Position numbers and translations under genes: made by a program. Source: Nostoc carneum NIES-2107 (GTDB lineage: Bacteria; Cyanobacteriota; Cyanobacteriia; Cyanobacteriales; Nostocaceae). From it: 64,000 bases of DNA. Each line of letters starts with the position of its first letter. Positions within the stretch are counted from its first letter, which is position 1. Under the pieces are notes generated by a model, which saw only the letters and a program-made list of their open reading frames with translations, did not search any database and was not told where the DNA came from. The stretch covers positions 6,814,561-6,878,560 of the forward strand of contig AP018180.1 in assembly GCA_002368155.1 (NCBI GenBank). The letters run 5' to 3'. Of this stretch, positions 9,760-19,128 are shown piece after piece.

Positions 9760-10212
9760 GTGCTGTCATGTTTTCAAGTAGCAGATTATTTTATCTGGTT
9801 AGCAAATGAAACAGGCGCTTTCATTAGTAATCTGAAGCTGCAAAAGCTTGTTTACTATGCTCAGGCTTGGCATCTTGCACTCCATGAAACTCCTCTATTC
9901 CCAGAAGATTTTCAAGCATGGGTACATGGGCCTGTGATTCCTTCTTTGTACCAGAAGTATAAGAATTTTGGATGGCAACCAATTTTAGAAGATGCTAGTC
10001 CAAAATTGCCTCCTGAAATCCAAGATTTTCTCAATGAAGTTGCACAAGAATACTTTAGCTGTGATGGCTATGAACTTGAACAGATGACTCATGTTGAAGC
10101 ACCCTGGAATTTGGCTAGGGGAAATTTAGCACCTGATGCACCTTCTAATGCAATTATTCAGAAGGAGTGGATGAAGGAGTACTACGGATCTCGTGTCGAA
10201 GAAGAAAATTAA
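9760..10212 (+). CDS. Panacea-domain (DUF4065, GepA/SocA-like) protein, probable antitoxin
   Basis: A soluble protein of about 150 residues with the Panacea signature: VADYFIWLANETG, then ISNLKLQKLVYYAQAWHL, then the HGPVIPSLY motif and WNLARG near the end. The frame is open to a TTG at 9742, but a strong AAGGAGGT sits just before a GTG at 9760, which I take as the start. Panacea proteins act as antitoxins for many unrelated toxins, each encoded next door. Here the next gene overlaps by 20 bp, the typical arrangement. A phage- or SocB-related adaptor role is the alternative. Confidence 0.8.
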   Translation: MLSCFQVADYFIWLANETGAFISNLKLQKLVYYAQAWHLALHETPLFPEDFQAWVHGPVIPSLYQKYKNFGWQPILEDASPKLPPEIQDFLNEVAQEYFSCDGYELEQMTHVEAPWNLARGNLAPDAPSNAIIQKEWMKEYYGSRVEEEN

Positions 10213-10627
10213 GAAGACTGAGATTGCCAAAGAAAGCACATCAGGTATTAAACCAACAAAGCTGAAGCCACTTCAAGGCATCAGCTTTTCGTTTAAATAC
10301 TATCAAGACAGTAACAGCAAGTTTTCTTGTAGCGAAAAAGAAGTTATTTACTGGTTGACCCTGCTAGAGCGATTAAAAGCTATATCCAGCCTAACCGCTC
10401 AAGAGTTGTTAGTAAATCGTAGTAGCAGCCTCAGATGCCATCCCATCAGGTGGGAAGAAACCAGCGAAAGAGGATTTGGTTTGCCAAACGAAGAACAATT
10501 AGTTGATACACCCTATCAGTTTTCTCTCTCCTCAAATGAGCATGGTAGGGTTCATGGATTTTTTATTAATGAGATTTTCTACATTGTTTGGCTAGATCCA
10601 TATCACTTACTTTACGCTGAGAAGTAA
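10193..10627 (+). CDS. Probable toxin partner of the Panacea protein (function unassigned)
   Basis: A 144-residue protein whose start overlaps the Panacea gene by 20 bp. The first 30 residues are very lysine-rich. The middle holds CSEKEVIYWLTLLERL. The C-terminal 40 residues read YQFSLSSNEHGRVHGFFINEIFYIVWLDPYHLLY. A terminal beta-strand pair followed by L-D-P-x-H is reminiscent of compact RNase-type toxins, but I cannot name the family. The toxin role is inferred from size, overlap and the partner, not from catalytic residues. Confidence 0.55.
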   Translation: MSKKKIKKTEIAKESTSGIKPTKLKPLQGISFSFKYYQDSNSKFSCSEKEVIYWLTLLERLKAISSLTAQELLVNRSSSLRCHPIRWEETSERGFGLPNEEQLVDTPYQFSLSSNEHGRVHGFFINEIFYIVWLDPYHLLYAEK

Positions 10628-10751
10628 CAGGTCTGTGAGAGCCAAAATACCTCTCCGTAACTGCTGTTCTCTCTCAACAGTTAGATGCACGCTGTTTAGT
10701 AGGGTGTGATGCTATAACAGGGAGCTTGAAAGAGTTAGGGATAGAAAAATA

Positions 10752-11789
10752 GTGGATATCAGCAGGCGGGATTTATTAAAAGTAGTTTCTACTTCTGGTT
10801 TGGTTGCAGCCGGGTTAGCGGGTGGAGAAGCATTATTTTCCAGAACATCAGCCCAAAATACACCTGCTCCCAGTCAAACCAAAAGCGGCGAAATGATCTA
10901 CAGAACTTTGGGCCGCACTGGAGAAAAAGTTTCTGTGATTGGCTTAGGCGGTCACCACATTGGGCGACCCAAAGATGAGCAAGAAGGTATCCGTCTCGTC
11001 CATGCTGCAATTGACCGTGGCATCAATTTTATGGATAACAGCTGGGATTACCATAACGGAGGTAGCGAAATTCGCATGGGTAAAGCCCTCCAAGACGGTT
11101 ACCGTCAAAAGGTTTTTCTCATGACTAAAATTGATGGCCGCACTAAAGATGCTGCTACTAAGCAAATTAATGATTCTTTAAAACGATTGCAGACAGATCG
11201 GATTGATTTGCTACAGCATCATGAAATCATCCGCATGGAAGACCCCGATCGCATCTTTGCTCCTGGGGGTGCAATGGAAGCGGTATTAGAAGCCCAAAAA
11301 GCCGGAAAAATTCGCTACATTGGCTTTACTGGACACAAAGACCCGTTAATTCATTTAAGAATGCTAGAGGTTGCTGCCCAAAATAACTTCCGTTTTGACA
11401 CAGTGCAAATGCCATTAAATGTCATGGATGCTCATTTCCGGAGTTTTGAACGGCAAGTTTTACCCAGACTTGTGAAAGATGGTATCGGTGTGCTGGGGAT
11501 GAAATCAATGGGCGACCAAATAATTCTTAAAAGCAACACAGTCAAGCCTATCGAATGCTTGCACTATGCTATGAATTTGCCGACATCAACTGTAATTACA
11601 GGCATTGAAAGCATGGAAATTCTTAACCAAGCATTTGAGGCAGTACGCACCTTTAAACCCATGAGTCAAGAACAAGTCAGAGAATTACTAAATCGCACTC
11701 GTGAAGTAGCAGCAAAAGGTCAGTACGAATTATTTAAAACTAGTAATCAGTTTGATAGTACCGCTAAAAATCCCGAATGGTTAGGATAA
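10752..11789 (+). CDS. Tat-exported aldo/keto reductase
   Basis: A 345-residue NAD(P)H-dependent oxidoreductase with a GTG start. The N-terminus SRRDLLKVVSTSGLVAAGLAGG is a twin-arginine signal, so the folded enzyme is probably exported to the periplasm or thylakoid lumen. The barrel carries the catalytic set of the aldo/keto reductase family: Asp and Tyr in FMDNSWDYHNGGSE, Lys in FLMTKIDGR and His in LLQHHEI. The C-terminal ferredoxin-like cluster domain found in some relatives is absent. It stands alone, with about 120 bp on its 5' side and a long gap downstream. Confidence 0.88.
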   Translation: MDISRRDLLKVVSTSGLVAAGLAGGEALFSRTSAQNTPAPSQTKSGEMIYRTLGRTGEKVSVIGLGGHHIGRPKDEQEGIRLVHAAIDRGINFMDNSWDYHNGGSEIRMGKALQDGYRQKVFLMTKIDGRTKDAATKQINDSLKRLQTDRIDLLQHHEIIRMEDPDRIFAPGGAMEAVLEAQKAGKIRYIGFTGHKDPLIHLRMLEVAAQNNFRFDTVQMPLNVMDAHFRSFERQVLPRLVKDGIGVLGMKSMGDQIILKSNTVKPIECLHYAMNLPTSTVITGIESMEILNQAFEAVRTFKPMSQEQVRELLNRTREVAAKGQYELFKTSNQFDSTAKNPEWLG

Positions 11790-11928
11790 AGATAAAAATC
11801 AGTAAAGTCTTTTAGGGTGGGTATTCTGCCCTGCCCAATCATACAAATTCAAAGTACTTAGCTGTAAATATAGGAATCCGATTTGATTTCTGAAAAAATC
11901 TCAGTAACGCATGAAAAGCTTTGGTAAT

Positions 11929-11955
11929 GATGCGTTACGCTATCGCTAACGCATC
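11929..11955. repeat. Palindromic repeat GATGCGTTA...TAACGCATC
   Basis: Nine-base arms around a 9-nt loop, followed by CTACA. This is a dispersed cyanobacterial hairpin of familiar type. It could also serve as a terminator for the reductase gene, but no T-run follows. Confidence 0.75.
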
Positions 11956-11993
11956 CTACATGAACTGTAAATATTAGGAAAAATCAATCCAAA

Positions 11994-12037
11994 ATCTAAA
12001 ATCCAAAATCTAAAATCCAAAATCTAAAATCCAAAAT
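11994..12037. repeat. Tandem array of AAAATC(T/C)A units
   Basis: Alternating AAAATCTA/AAAATCCA units, three full rounds, of the short tandemly repeated type. The same words appear at 21485-21550. Confidence 0.85.
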
Positions 12038-12040
12038 TAA

Positions 12041-12086
12041 TTAACCCCCATTTCTCTCTACAGCTATGCGAGAGGATGGAGGTTAA
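12041..12086. repeat. Inverted repeat TTAACCCCCAT...ATGGAGGTTAA
   Basis: Eleven-base arms with one mismatch around about 24 nt. It could be a bidirectional terminator between the two convergent genes, or a repeat. Confidence 0.5.
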
Positions 12087-12363
12087 TTGATGTATTCAAT
12101 AATGTCAAAATGCGACTTTAATAAAATATTAACTGTTTGTTTGAAAATAACAAACACAATAGCTTAAAATCTGAAAATTCCGACTTGCAAATGTCCTGAA
12201 CACTTAATTAATAAATGACAGGTTAAATCAAAATAAAATTGAAAATCTAGAAACAGCCTACAAATTTGGTGTTGAGATTCATTTTTTACTTTTCATAATT
12301 CAGCCTTTTTGTACTAGTGCGTACATTTGAATTTTGAATTTTAAAGTTGAATCTTGCACTTTA

Positions 12364-13677
12364 TCAGCCTGTTTGAACTTCCAGATTGCCGTTACGGATA
12401 GCCCATGCGAGGTCTAACAGTTGAGTCCAACGCTTTTGCAGTTGTTTGGGGGTACATTTGAGTGTTTTAGCGATCGCTTGGTCGCTGTGTCTAGCTGTTT
12501 TTAACTGCAAAATTTGCTGTTGCTGTTCAGTCAGTAGACCTAAAAAGGTTTGCCACTGTTGAGCAGATAAGCCTAATCTATGCTCTAAACCAGCACCTAA
12601 CCATTGATGTACCAATTGCCAATGATGTTGCTTGGCAAATTTTTCTACATGATATTTAAAGCGTTGTTGTAGATAATCGCGCTGACGGCTGGTGAGACCG
12701 AGAATTTGGTCAATTTCGGGTGCAGACAGGTCTTGTAGTTTCAAGGTGAGGTAATCTACACAATCAGATTGACCTTGAGATTCGAGATAATTAATTAACT
12801 CAGTAATGACGCGATCGCGTTCTGATTCTTCTGAAGGATCGAAGTTGGTTTGGGCGATCATTTGGGATCTCAGCTGTTGTACAGCCGAGTTACGCTGGTA
12901 GGCTTCGCCTTCCTCACTCTTAGCAGACTCTACCGCCATTTCAATATCTACGGTAGTTTCTTGGGGCTGGCGACGCGCAAAACCTTGGGCGCGTAAGATA
13001 ATTAACTGCTGACTAGCGCTACCAGGTAAATTGATGCGGCGCTTGGCATACTGTTCTGTAAATGCCATGTATTCCGCTAATTGTAACTGAGTGCGCGGGG
13101 TGTAATCTTCAGCTAGTTCATTTTCCCGACGGAAAGCTTTGATAGCTTCGATATAAAAGGCTTGCAGAAAATCTTCAATCAGGTTGTAACGCCCCTGAAA
13201 TCCCATATCTGAGCCGGAAATAGTCACGTGACGGTAAACCATAGCACCGAGACTGCTATGTAATTCTACCCGACCTCTGCGCGATCCCAGTTGGTAGTAA
13301 CGCAGACATTTTTGCAAACGATGTCTCGCTAAAGTTAGCTGCCAAGCTTGGATTTCTCCCGAGGTTTGGATGCGGGCGCTTTTATCACAAATGCGTTCCA
13401 CTTCCTTTGCTATGCGTTTTGCTACCGCTTGCACACACCCAGGTGCAGCTTTTACTTGAGCTTGGATTTCTTCAACTAGCAGTTGCATCAAAGTATTAAT
13501 ATTACTGGCTGTTACTTCGTCAGTTGCAGCTTGAAAGTCAAAAGCGGATGTAGAAGTTGGTAGATTAGCAAGGTTAGCTTTCATAACTTTTTCCAGGAAA
13601 TGGTATTGCACCTTATAACAATGTCGTTTCAGCACCTGAGTTGTTTCTTGATTGGTGAACATTTTGGTATTCATCAT
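12364..13677 (-). CDS. HetZ-related protein
   Basis: A basic, Gln-rich, mostly helical protein of about 437 residues. A GGGAG ribosome site precedes the ATG at 13677; a TTG one codon upstream is the alternative. The middle holds the block I associate with HetZ proteins: IEDFLQAFYIEAIKAFRRENEL ... TQLQLAEYMAFTEQYAKRRINLPGS ... QQLIILRAQGFARRQP. The last 60 residues (QAIAKTLKCTPKQLQKRW) look like a sigma-region-4-type helix-turn-helix. HetZ acts early in heterocyst differentiation with HetR. This protein is longer than the roughly 400 residues of HetZ itself and may be one of its paralogues. The assignment is from memory of the pattern. Confidence 0.6.
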   Translation of the reverse strand: MMNTKMFTNQETTQVLKRHCYKVQYHFLEKVMKANLANLPTSTSAFDFQAATDEVTASNINTLMQLLVEEIQAQVKAAPGCVQAVAKRIAKEVERICDKSARIQTSGEIQAWQLTLARHRLQKCLRYYQLGSRRGRVELHSSLGAMVYRHVTISGSDMGFQGRYNLIEDFLQAFYIEAIKAFRRENELAEDYTPRTQLQLAEYMAFTEQYAKRRINLPGSASQQLIILRAQGFARRQPQETTVDIEMAVESAKSEEGEAYQRNSAVQQLRSQMIAQTNFDPSEESERDRVITELINYLESQGQSDCVDYLTLKLQDLSAPEIDQILGLTSRQRDYLQQRFKYHVEKFAKQHHWQLVHQWLGAGLEHRLGLSAQQWQTFLGLLTEQQQQILQLKTARHSDQAIAKTLKCTPKQLQKRWTQLLDLAWAIRNGNLEVQTG

Positions 13678-13952
13678 CAAGACTCCCTGTGAGCACCGCT
13701 CACATATATGACTGTAGGCAATCTGAAAAAGTTACAGGGAAGGTATTGTGTCGGTTTTTTCAAAAGCAACCTCATGACTAGTGGCACAGGGGATTTACCA
13801 TGTTCTAAAATCAGCCACAACTCTTGCTGCGCCGGACTTTGCCGTCAGCTGCTTCTAGCCGTTTTTCACCCTGTATTTAGGACAATTGTTAAACTGGAGC
13901 TTTTTTAATTAGATTTTCCGAAATCGACGAATCAGGTTGTGAATTATACTCT

Positions 13953-14612
13953 CTAAACCCATGCTGCTGCGGCTTCCCAACCTAAACCTCGTCTTGTAAC
14001 CATTGGCTGATCTCCAGTTAGATCTAATATTGTTGACACTTCATATGTGGGTTCTTCGCCAGTATCGACAATAATATCTACCAAGCTATCCAAACGGTCA
14101 AATAATTCTACTTGAGACAAATTAGAATTGGCGTTAGCTCCTACTATCCCATCATCATCCTCATCTGGCGGCAGATGAGCTGAAGTAGAAATAATGGGAT
14201 TGCCCAGTGCTGTCAGTAATGCTAAACATACAGTATGGTCTGGTACTCGTATGCCAGTAGTTTTGCGCTTGGGATTCTGCGCTAGGCGTGGTACTAACTT
14301 TGTAGCAGGTAACAAAAATGTGTATGGCCCTGGAATCAGGCGCTTCATAATTCGATAGCCTATATCACTTACGAACGCATAAGTTGCCACATTTGACAGT
14401 GAAGGACATAAAAATGTCAGTGGTTTGTCATTCGCTAGCTGCTTAATTTTCCGTACTCGTTCCACCGCCGATTTAGCATTTAAATCACAACCAATTGCAT
14501 AGACTGTATCAGTAGGGTAGAGCATTACTGCGCCGCTAGAGAGTGCCGATTTTATTTCCTCTATTCGGCGGATTTGAGGATTATCAGGATGGACTGTGAA
14601 AATTTTTGCCAT
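13953..14612 (-). CDS. Sua5/YciO/YrdC family protein, YciO type
   Basis: A 219-residue protein. The YrdC fold starts with AVMLYPTDTVYAIGCD (residues about 29-44) and continues with IKQLANDKPLTFLC, PGPYTFLLPATKLVPR and KRKTTGIRVPDH, ending in PIISTSAHLP. The PGPYTF...KRKT(T/I)G(I/L)RVPDH block is the YciO subgroup pattern rather than TsaC/YrdC. TsaC makes threonylcarbamoyl-AMP for the t6A37 base of tRNA. YciO proteins do this weakly at best, so the in vivo role is open. It is a single gene whose promoter side faces larC. Confidence 0.85.
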   Translation of the reverse strand: MAKIFTVHPDNPQIRRIEEIKSALSSGAVMLYPTDTVYAIGCDLNAKSAVERVRKIKQLANDKPLTFLCPSLSNVATYAFVSDIGYRIMKRLIPGPYTFLLPATKLVPRLAQNPKRKTTGIRVPDHTVCLALLTALGNPIISTSAHLPPDEDDDGIVGANANSNLSQVELFDRLDSLVDIIVDTGEEPTYEVSTILDLTGDQPMVTRRGLGWEAAAAWV

Positions 14613-14811
14613 AAAAAGTTTAGGAAGGAAAATTCAGGGTTGTATATTGCCAGGAAAATATAAAATTGAATACTAGGATAGGCAGTAAAGATAACTATAT
14701 TTAAAACTGCGAAAACATCCTCAAAAGTTATTCAGTTGTCAGTTGTGAGTTATCAGCTTTTGCGATTTGTACTGTTAACTGATTACTATGTACTGATGAG
14801 TAATTTTATAT

Positions 14812-16083
14812 ATGACCACACTTGTTTATCTTCAATGTCCATCGGGGATTTCCGGTGATATGTGTTTGGGGGCCTTGGTAAGTCTGGGTGTTCCCTTGGA
14901 GTATTTAAGTGAAAAACTCAACAAATTGGGAATTGCCCAGGAGTACGAATTAACAGCCCAATTAGTTCAGCATCATGGTCAGCAAGCAACTAAAGTTGAT
15001 GTAGATTTAGTACATAATCACGCACACCATGATCACGAACATAGTCATCATCATGGACGACATCTGCCAGAAATAGAACGCATGATTTTGCAAGCCGAAT
15101 TGCCACAAAGAGCAGAAGCTTGGAGTTTAGCTGTATTTCGCCAACTAGCAGTTGCAGAAGGGGCTGTACACGGCATCGCCCCAGAAAAAGTCCACTTTCA
15201 TGAGGTGGGTGCCGTGGATGCAATTGTGGACATTGTTGGCACTTGCTTGGGGTTAGATTGGTTAGGCGTTGGGAGCGATCGCGCAGGATGGCCTTTACTT
15301 TACTGTTCAGCGTTTCCCACAGGCGGAGGCACAGTGCGTGCAGCGCATGGACAAATGGCAGTACCAGTACCCGCTGTCTTGAAATTGTGGGAAATGCGGG
15401 GTTGTCCAGTTTATAGCAACGGAATTGAGCGAGAATTAGTAACACCTACGGGAGCTGCGATCGCCACTACTTTGGCAAGAGAATTCGGTTCACCACCACC
15501 AATCACCATCAAGCAGGTAGGATTGGGAGCAGGTTCGATAAATTTGCCCATCCCCAATATACTACGCATGTGGCTGGGTGAAAGCAGCAGTTTACAGGCA
15601 GATATTAGCAGTTATGACGATACTAGCCCTACTCTCGAAACCATTTCGGTACTAGAAACTCAAATTGATGACTTAAATCCCCAAGCAATTGGCTATGTAT
15701 TTGAAGCATTATTTGCCGCAGGTGCAGTGGATGTCTTCACTCAATCTATAGGGATGAAAAAATCTCGTCCTGGAATATTGCTCACTGTTATTTGTCATCC
15801 AGAAAATTTACTCAACTGTGAAGCAGTTTTATTTCGGGAAACTACTACTTTAGGAATTCGCCGCACAACTCAGCAACGGGCAATTTTACAAAGAGAAATT
15901 CAACAAGTAGAAACTGAATATGGCACAGTTCGCGTTAAGGTAGCTTGGCAATCTAAAGGTGTTCTAGCTAATGTCCAACCAGAATACGAAGATTGTGCAG
16001 AATTAGCACGCAAACATCATATTCCCTGGCGCGAAATTCAACGGCTAGCGCTGCAAAGTTGGTATTTAAAAACAACAAGCTAA
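14812..16083 (+). CDS. larC: LarC, nickel-pincer cofactor biosynthesis cyclometallase
   Basis: A full-length 423-residue LarC (DUF111). The N-terminal half opens with [16 protein letters not shown] and holds a His-rich loop (residues about 65-85), likely for nickel binding. [15 protein letters not shown] and [14 protein letters not shown] follow. The C-terminal half has [15 protein letters not shown] and [13 protein letters not shown]. LarC inserts Ni into the pyridinium dithio-mononucleotide in a CTP-dependent step, giving the cofactor of lactate racemase. The gene is one uninterrupted frame, unlike the frameshifted larC1/larC2 of lactobacilli. No larA, larB or larE lies nearby. Confidence 0.92.
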   Translation: MTTLVYLQCPSGISGDMCLGALVSLGVPLEYLSEKLNKLGIAQEYELTAQLVQHHGQQATKVDVDLVHNHAHHDHEHSHHHGRHLPEIERMILQAELPQRAEAWSLAVFRQLAVAEGAVHGIAPEKVHFHEVGAVDAIVDIVGTCLGLDWLGVGSDRAGWPLLYCSAFPTGGGTVRAAHGQMAVPVPAVLKLWEMRGCPVYSNGIERELVTPTGAAIATTLAREFGSPPPITIKQVGLGAGSINLPIPNILRMWLGESSSLQADISSYDDTSPTLETISVLETQIDDLNPQAIGYVFEALFAAGAVDVFTQSIGMKKSRPGILLTVICHPENLLNCEAVLFRETTTLGIRRTTQQRAILQREIQQVETEYGTVRVKVAWQSKGVLANVQPEYEDCAELARKHHIPWREIQRLALQSWYLKTTS

Positions 16084-16108
16084 GTTAATTAAGCAAAGGG
16101 GAAAGGGG

Positions 16109-16146
16109 AAAAGGTTAAAGGGTAAGGGAAAAACCTTTAACCTTTT
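16109..16146. terminator. Strong hairpin after larC (terminator or dispersed repeat)
   Basis: AAAAGGTTAAAGG / CCTTTAACCTTTT, a perfect 13-bp stem with a 12-nt loop, 25 bp after the larC stop. The purine-rich flank resembles the element at 7178. Confidence 0.6.
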
Positions 16147-16200
16147 TCCTAAATTTAAGCAGTATTCTTGGATCTACTTATTGATAACAAACATAAAAAA

Positions 16201-16226
16201 CAGGGCAAGCATTTTGCCTACCCTGA
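16201..16226 (-). terminator. Hairpin between larC and the lipoprotein gene
   Basis: CAGGGCAA...TTGCC..CCCTG is an imperfect stem downstream of the minus-strand gene at 16261. A run of A on its plus-strand left side reads as T on the minus-strand transcript, which fits an intrinsic terminator. Confidence 0.5.
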
Positions 16227-16260
16227 ATTTCAATTTAACCGATGAGTGATTTTGATGAAC

Positions 16261-16800
16261 TTATCTCAATGTTTTATTTACAGCATCACCTGCATTTCTG
16301 CCTAAGTCTTCAGCAGCATTTTGAGTGTTATCTTTGATGTTTTCAAGACCGCGCTTGGTTCCTTTAGCAACACCTTCGCCTACTTCTGCAGCAGAACTAC
16401 CGATATCTTCACCCAAGTTCTTTACTCTTTGACCAAAGGGTGTTCCTTGCCGATAGTTTTCTACATATTGTCCAGGGCTATCAATGCTTTTTTCATCTAT
16501 GTTTCTTTGAGAATTATCACGCAAAGCTTTAGCTCTTGCTTCTGCTGCTTTTTCATCTCCACGGGCGCGGGGATCTACATCACTAAAGTTATTCATTCCA
16601 CCTTGAGGAGAGGAGAGATCATAACTCTTTGTGGGATCGTAGCGTTCAGCATTGGGTGGTTGAGAACCAGGTTGTGAAGGTTGTCCAGCTATTGTAGGAC
16701 GGTTACAAGCTTGTGTTACTAATAGAAGGATTCCTGCTAAGAAAACTCCTACAATTTTCACCGGACGAAAGTTTTGTAGCCAAGCTGTGAATTTTTTCAT
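16261..16800 (-). CDS. Probable lipoprotein, DUF6658-like, paralogue of the next gene
   Basis: A 179-residue exported protein. MKKFTAWLQNFRPVKIVGV is followed by a hydrophobic core ending in ...TQAC, an imperfect lipobox with Cys32. The mature part is polar, rich in Ser, Gln and Asp. It ends in an amphipathic stretch with repeated GEGVAKGTKRGLENIKDNTQNAAEDLG, of the kind seen in helical stress or apolipoprotein-like proteins. A good AAGGAG site precedes the ATG. Its N-terminus and layout match the neighbour at 16879, so the pair arose by duplication. The DUF6658 name is tentative, and no function is known to me. Confidence 0.65.
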   Translation of the reverse strand: MKKFTAWLQNFRPVKIVGVFLAGILLLVTQACNRPTIAGQPSQPGSQPPNAERYDPTKSYDLSSPQGGMNNFSDVDPRARGDEKAAEARAKALRDNSQRNIDEKSIDSPGQYVENYRQGTPFGQRVKNLGEDIGSSAAEVGEGVAKGTKRGLENIKDNTQNAAEDLGRNAGDAVNKTLR

Positions 16801-16878
16801 TATGTTACTCCTTGCATTTTTTGACTAAATTATTGGACTGTAATTCCAAGACTCAACCTCAGTAACCAAATAAACTTC

Positions 16879-17445
16879 TTATCTGCCTACTGCGGGATCT
16901 TTTTGTAATTCGGGTCTCGCACTTGCTTCATCTGCTTTCTCTTTCAAAAAGCCAGAAGCTTCTTTCACATTTTCTTTGACAGTATCAATACGGTCTTTAA
17001 TGCGATTACCTACATTTGATTCACGCTGAATCAAACCACCTGGTTCGGGTTGTTGAAAATTCTTTTCGGTAATCAGGGGTAATTCACCTTCTTTTAGCAC
17101 TCTACCTGTTGGTGTTTCTGCACCAGGGTAAAGTATTTTGGATTCTTGATTAGTGGCAATTAACAGTCCTGAAATTGTTTCTAAGCTAGCTTGGTCACGT
17201 TCATTCTGGCTGCTAGAGTTAGTAACTTTAGGATCGGTGGACATTCTATAATTGGTATATTTATCTCCACCGTTTTTATATGGATTGTTTGCACCGCCAG
17301 CTTGTACAGCTGGATTTTGAGGATTTGCACCTTGTGCATTTGCGCCAGTACAAGCAGTACTAAATATCAAAAATAGACTAGCCAAGCAGACAGTTAAAAT
17401 TTGGCGCAGTCGTAGTTTTTTCAATAAAGCTGTCAAACGATTCAC
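16879..17445 (-). CDS. Probable lipoprotein, DUF6658-like, paralogue of the gene at 16261
   Basis: About 188 residues from a GTG at 17445, chosen because a perfect AGGAGG lies 5 nt before it; the frame is open to 17490. The start NRLTALLKKLRLRQILTV and a lipobox ...FSTAC (Cys near residue 32) give a lipoprotein signal. The mature part is Asn/Gln/Gly-rich, and the C-terminus holds an amphipathic helix (RIKDRIDTVKENVKEASGFLKEKADEA). It lies upstream of, and in the same direction as, its shorter paralogue, with a gap of about 78 bp. A membrane-anchored stress or envelope role is conceivable but not shown. Confidence 0.65.
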   Translation of the reverse strand: MNRLTALLKKLRLRQILTVCLASLFLIFSTACTGANAQGANPQNPAVQAGGANNPYKNGGDKYTNYRMSTDPKVTNSSSQNERDQASLETISGLLIATNQESKILYPGAETPTGRVLKEGELPLITEKNFQQPEPGGLIQRESNVGNRIKDRIDTVKENVKEASGFLKEKADEASARPELQKDPAVGR

Positions 17446-18031
17446 TAAGTCCTCCTTGCAACTGTAAGCAAACCGATTAGCGCTGAACATGATTTATTTG
17501 CCAGCGGAATTCGTGCTTGTTTTCAGTTGAGCAATATTGTGTTCAACAATTATTAACAATAAGGAGTTAAAAAATGCTTTTCCTCTAGCGTAGGTCACAT
17601 TTTAATCGCAACCAACAATCTGTTTTTATCTAACTATGGAGAGAGATTATCTAAGAGAATTAGCTTGTAATCCTGATGGTACCTATTATTAAGCTACGCA
17701 TCACAGTATATGCTCTTGATTGTAAATTTGATTTTCAATTTATACTTGCTAATAAAAGCTTGTTAAAGAATATTAAATATTCGAGTTATGCTGAAGATAG
17801 TTAGTAAAATACTCTTTTATTTTGCCGGAAGTAGTTAGTAAGTGGGTGTTTAGTTAACTAAGTTGAATGCAACTAAACTCAAATCATAAACTTGATGTTA
17901 GTTTTTGTTTATTAACCCAAGTTCTACAGTTTTCAGTTTTTCTATCCCACTCAACCATAATGTTAATCAGCTGATGTAACATAAAATTTGAGATGTTCAG
18001 CCTGAGGGTATTTAATCGTTAAATTGCTGGA
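17446..18031. other. 586-bp divergent intergenic region, no gene seen
   Basis: It is AT-rich, lies between divergent genes and so must hold both promoters. I find no RNA gene, no convincing open frame and no strong repeat in it. Confidence 0.6.
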
Positions 18032-18955
18032 ATGTGGAAAAAAATTTTACGTTGGGTAATTTTAGGCGGAACGCTGGTTTTTTTAGGCAAAGCCTTAAAA
18101 GATCATTGGCAAGAAATAACAAACATCCAGATTGATACAGCCGGATGGGCAATTTTAGCGATCGCAACTGGTGTGACTTTACTTGCACATACCTGGGCTG
18201 GCTGGATATGGACTTGGGTTCTCAAAGAGTTAAATCAACCTGTAGTCTCCATTCAATTGATTCAGGTATATCTCAAAACAAATATCGCTAAGTATTTACC
18301 TGGCAATATTTGGCATCACTACGGAAGAATTGTAGCGGCAAAAAATGCTACAGGTTCTACTGGGGCTGCGACTTTAAGTGTCGTACTAGAACCACTCTTG
18401 ATGGCTGCGGCTGCTTTAATTATCGTACTTGTATTTGGTACGCAATTGACTGCTGCCAATACCAATATTTTGTTTTTAATATTGCAATTTCTGTGCTTGG
18501 CTGTGGTGCTTTGTGTGCTTCATCCCTGGTTTTTGAACCCAGTCATTCACTTTGTACATAAATTTAAGGCGAAAAAGCTGGATCGACAGGGTAGCGACTT
18601 CAGCAGCAATCTACGTATTGAACGCTATCCTGTACGCCCGTTATTAGGAGAATTAGCCTTTTTAGGGTTGCGTGGGGCTGGGTTTATCTTAACTCTATTT
18701 GCCTTGGGGCCTTTGAATACAGACCAAATTCCTTTATTGCTAGGGGCGTTTAGTTTTGCTTGGCTACTGGGGTTTGTTGTTCCTGGCGCGCCTGGGGGAT
18801 TGGGTGTATTTGAAGCTACTGCGATCGCACTTTTGCAAAATCATTTTCCTGCGGCTGTGGTGATTAGTGCGATCGCTCTCTATCGTTTAATTAGTATTGT
18901 CGCAGAAACTGCTGGTGCGGCTCTAGCTTGGCTTGATGAATACCTAGCTAAATAG
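18032..18955 (+). CDS. UPF0104 / lysylphosphatidylglycerol synthase-type integral membrane protein
   Basis: A 307-residue polytopic membrane protein with about eight hydrophobic segments. It carries the family landmarks QLIQVYLKTNIAKYLPGNIWHHYGR (residues about 76-100) and LLGFVVPGAPGGLGVFEA near residue 250. These belong to the membrane half of MprF-type lipid flippases/synthases. The soluble aminoacyl-transfer domain is missing, so this is the stand-alone UPF0104 form, likely involved in lipid or glycan transfer across the membrane. No neighbouring gene suggests a substrate. Confidence 0.82.
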   Translation: MWKKILRWVILGGTLVFLGKALKDHWQEITNIQIDTAGWAILAIATGVTLLAHTWAGWIWTWVLKELNQPVVSIQLIQVYLKTNIAKYLPGNIWHHYGRIVAAKNATGSTGAATLSVVLEPLLMAAAALIIVLVFGTQLTAANTNILFLILQFLCLAVVLCVLHPWFLNPVIHFVHKFKAKKLDRQGSDFSSNLRIERYPVRPLLGELAFLGLRGAGFILTLFALGPLNTDQIPLLLGAFSFAWLLGFVVPGAPGGLGVFEATAIALLQNHFPAAVVISAIALYRLISIVAETAGAALAWLDEYLAK

Positions 18956-18967
18956 TTATTGTATTAA

Positions 18968-19093
18968 GACTTACGCAAGTGTCATATTATTTTTCGTTTA
19001 GCCTGTCCAGGGTCAAGAGTCCAAAACACCTGAATTTTTGACTCTTGACTCTTGACTCTTAAACCAGAAGAGGGGTGTACCAGTTGCGTAAGC
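18968..19093. repeat. MITE-like element with GACTTACGCAA / TTGCGTAAG(C/T)C ends
   Basis: Inverted ends of about 11 bp bound a 126-bp segment that lies between two genes and encodes nothing. Three tandem TTGACTC heptamers sit inside (19038-19060). The ACTTACGCAA word is frequent at repeat ends in Nostocales. Confidence 0.55.
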
Positions 19094-19128
19094 CCTGTGT
19101 ATTTTTTGCATGAATACATTATTAATTT

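Larger units (their letters stand above)
11790..12363. other. 574-bp intergenic region with repeats, no gene seen
   Basis: It separates the reductase from a convergent gene. It holds a palindromic repeat (11929-11955), a tandem array (11994-12037) and an inverted repeat (12041-12086). The remaining AT-rich stretch to 12363 shows nothing that I can name. Confidence 0.7.

Noticed and set aside
13708-13908. 66-codon frame upstream of the HetZ-related gene
   Set aside because: No ribosome site, and Cys/Ser-rich irregular composition; probably leader or promoter sequence.
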